Source of the DNA: Silurus meridionalis
Taxonomy: Eukaryota > Chordata > Actinopteri > Siluriformes > Siluridae
Direction: 5' to 3'
Length of the DNA: 64,000 nucleotides
Assembly (NCBI RefSeq): GCF_014805685.1
Contig: NC_060885.1
Location: forward strand, 31,577,132 to 31,641,131
Notes under the pieces: model-generated
Told to the model about the DNA's origin: nothing
Databases searched by the model: none
The model's input: only the letters and a program-made list of their open reading frames with translations
Shown here: in pieces, positions 61,616 through 64,000 of the stretch
How the letters are laid out: every line of letters starts with the position of its first letter
Numbering within the stretch: position 1 is the stretch's first letter
Program-made: the position numbers and the translations under genes

Positions 61616-62004
61616 TCAAAACTGGGTTAAGTGTGTGCAGGTAGGATATTTGTGTAAACCAAAGTGTGTATAAACCGTGTAACTCAATTAAAAGTACAAA
61701 TATGCTACTTTTATTAAAGATCCTGCAAGCATAAGTCTTGATTTCAGGTATAATTTCACAAAAAGGTAAGTAACCTGCTTAGCAATTAGATAATACTATG
61801 TAGGACACGATGGGCTTAGCCTTGCTAGCTCGTTTAATTCCAGACCCTCTTCTATGTTGTATTTAGCGAATTGTTAATCATTGTGAAATAAATTCATATT
61901 CAGATCTGTAACTAGCTTTAGGTCCTTTAAAGTCATAGTTTCTACACACTATCTGACTCACTGATTTACGTTGTAATGTATTTTTTTCCCATGAATACAT
62001 TATT

Positions 62005-62515
62005 CTGCCAAAAGTTTGCGGACACCTGGTCATATGTACCGTACAGGATGTTCTTTTTGAGCATCGAATTCCACATTTAGTGCCAATTTGGTCTTATAAC
62101 TCCATCCAATCTTCTGGGAAGAAGTTTTTTTTGGAGGGTGCTTGTGGACATTTGTGTTCATTCAGACACAAGGGTTTTGGTAAAGTCAGTTACTGATGTA
62201 GGTAAGGAGGCCTAGGGTGCGGTGAGTGTTCACATTTATCCCAAAGATGTTCAGTAGGGTTGAAATCAGAGCTCGATAGCAGGCCACTTAAGATTTTCCT
62301 CTCTCAACCATGTAAAGCAGATCTTCATGAAGCTTGTGCACAGGGGCATTGCCATGCTGGAACAGGTTTTGCTTTCCAAGTGCAAGTAAATGTGAAATTT
62401 AATTATACAGCATCCATAACAATTGTGTGCCTCCAGCTGTGTGCTAACAGTTTGGAGAAGAACCACATATGACAGGAAAGGTCAGGTGTCCTAATTTTGT
62501 CCATATATTGTATGC
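62005..62515 (-). mobile_element. Internally deleted Tc1-like element (near full length)
   Basis: The ends 'gccaaaagtttgcggacacc' (left) and 'aggtgtcctaattttgtcca' (right) are inverted. In between, reversed, are transposase C-terminal remnants ('catctttgggataaatgtga', 'ctacatcagtaactgac'), then 'ccaaacctgttccagcatgg'-like and 'aactgtt' text in the same order as at 15735. It is the most complete copy of this family in the window. Confidence 0.8.
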
Positions 62516-62519
62516 ATTC

Positions 62520-63820
62520 AATTATTCCCAAATATTCTGTTCTTTTAATTGCATAGCATTTTTCTTGCTTGCTCTGCTTCCTGTAGGTTATAGTTTCTAT
62601 CCAATCATATTTCAGCCATCACATTACACGTTTCCAAGGTCAAAATCTGCTTTGAGGCTTTCAGATTCAGCTGTGTGATATATGTGATGTATGTGGGTGG
62701 TTGAAGCTGTGGCTACAGTGAAAGGAGACTTGTTGAATTGTGTTCATCGCGTTTCCTGCTAAATTAATGACTTTTATATTCGCTGCATGAGATTCCTCTG
62801 TTTTACTGCGTTTCACAATAATATAGATGTTTTCGATAGCCATTGTTGATAATGAAGGTATTAATAGATGGATTGATTCAGGTAGGACACCACTAAAGGC
62901 GTGGTGTGAAATGCATGGGCTGTCACTGATGGTTAATGTGTAATTCTAATCTGCTTTAATAGTGAAAGTCATAAGAAGTCCTTGTCTACATTCTATACCC
63001 TTTTTAGAGTTTTCTTCAATCCAGATATTTTCTGTCGACCAAATATACTTCTAACTTCTTTCAAAATCTATTTGAATTGCACTGAAAGTTCTGATTGCTC
63101 AGACACCCAAGACGCTTCTCTGCTAAATGAAAAATGCCATGAGTGATACTATATAAGCTGAATGTACTGCTATGACATCCTCTTTTTCCCATCCCTTTTT
63201 CGCTGGCGGTTTCATATCCTAATAAGCATTGCTGGAAAAAAAAAATCACAACGAAACAAGTCTGGGAAAAACACGACGAGCCCGGAATCTCAATCGATGC
63301 AGTAGCCTCACATACTCTCGCTGCACCAGTGTGCCATTCGATAGAACAAATTGGCTGTCTCTCTAATTTGGCTTCTGCTCAGATGAAAACATGAGGCCTA
63401 TCATTTGGCGAGACGGCATGTGGGCGTATACAAAGAAACATGAGCATGAAATTAGCATTAGGACCTTCAAGGATTTCAGCAATAACTCTGACTAATGAAG
63501 TAAAGATGATATTATGTAAACAAGAAAAGGAAAGTTTGTGGCCAAACTAATGCGATTTCAAAAGTGTAGCCCTGGAAGTCTTGAGGGTTCGGAATGATTC
63601 CGAATTGTTTTACGCTTCATCAGAGCCGCTTCCAAAAAAGCATCTGAAATGAACTTCAGGAAGCCCCAAGCATTCATATTTCTGATCAGTAGGAGGATCT
63701 TAACTGTCTGTCAAACAACAGGAGGTTAGTAAACAACGAGGCGTGATATGCGTATGCAATGCGTATTGCTGTTCGTTAAAAAAAAAAAGAAGACAGCGAG
63801 AACGTTGGCATTTAAGCGGT
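62520..63820. other. Region upstream of the last recognised exon, no feature seen
   Basis: I searched the minus strand for further exons of the unidentified gene and found none with a convincing splice pair and open frame. The short ORFs here carry no domain. Confidence 0.4.
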
Positions 63821-63824
63821 GGAA

Positions 63825-64000
63825 TGTTATCACTCCTCGTACTGCACCATGCTCCCTCAGATCCTCCAGGACTGCTCCACTGATCCCATTTCCTCTCAGG
63901 GTAAGAGGTGGGTATACATCAAAACTCTTTTCTGAGCTGCCACCGATGGTGGAACGAACTTCCTCTAGATGTCCAAACAGCCGAGTCACTGAGTCTTCAA
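63825..64000 (+). mobile_element. L2-like LINE 3' region (runs off the window)
   Basis: The plus-strand text 'ggtggaacgaacttcctcta' and 'gccgagtcactgagtcttca' encodes WNELPLDVQTAESLSLQ-like residues in one frame, typical of the region near the 3' end of fish LINE elements. The opposite 87-aa ORF is a shadow. Confidence 0.6.

Noticed and set aside
63726..63989. 87-aa minus ORF at the window end
   Set aside because: It is antisense to an L2-like LINE 3' region on plus.

Overview
This is vertebrate nuclear DNA, most likely from a teleost fish, possibly an ostariophysan or catfish (inference). Genes are split into short exons with GT..AG borders and lie in AT-rich DNA crowded with CA/GT and GATA microsatellites and with Tc1/mariner, hAT, RTE, L2-like, gypsy and tRNA-derived SINE remnants. 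Nothing bacterial was seen, and no CRISPR array, operon or phage. Long ORFs outside the exons below are mostly microsatellite or transposon read-through.

Four genes are read from the minus strand, so their order in the direction of transcription is right to left. (1) 61466-56484: the last three coding exons of an unidentified gene encoding a hydrophilic, Ser/Glu/Lys-rich C-terminus, with a long 3'UTR to about 54970. (2) 41903-35744: glo1, glyoxalase I, complete in six exons (180 aa, all four zinc ligands present). (3) 32593-26792: btbd9, complete in ten coding exons (605 aa: BTB, BACK, two discoidin-type domains), with a probable non-coding first exon near 34137-34270. (4) 17524-1527: zfand3, complete in six exons (220 aa: A20-type and AN1-type zinc fingers), with an 11.5-kb first intron. 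A tRNA-Val(AAC) gene lies at 24959-24887 between zfand3 and btbd9. The zfand3-btbd9-glo1 block matches the neighbourhood on human chromosome 6p21. The genes are physical neighbours and not a pathway: glo1 detoxifies methylglyoxal, btbd9 is a Cul3 ubiquitin-ligase adaptor and zfand3 is a nuclear zinc-finger protein.

The rest is introns and intergenic DNA. Notable structure: a five-copy MITE-like family (TAGAGGTCGAC ends, GCCTCTAGAGGC core); a family of internally deleted Tc1 relics; a hAT-type element nested in one of those relics with a recognisable 8-bp target duplication; a tRNA-Glu-headed SINE whose tail matches local RTE LINE fragments; a solo 5' end of a Ty3/gypsy element with a tRNA-Pro-type primer binding site; a 490-bp minisatellite; and, in glo1 intron 1, a tandem 207-bp duplication in which each unit carries the 16-bp palindrome CACGTGACGTCACGTG. 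I did not find a convincing new multi-gene system. The best leads are that duplicated E-box/CRE palindrome block, the MITE family and the unidentified micro-exon gene.
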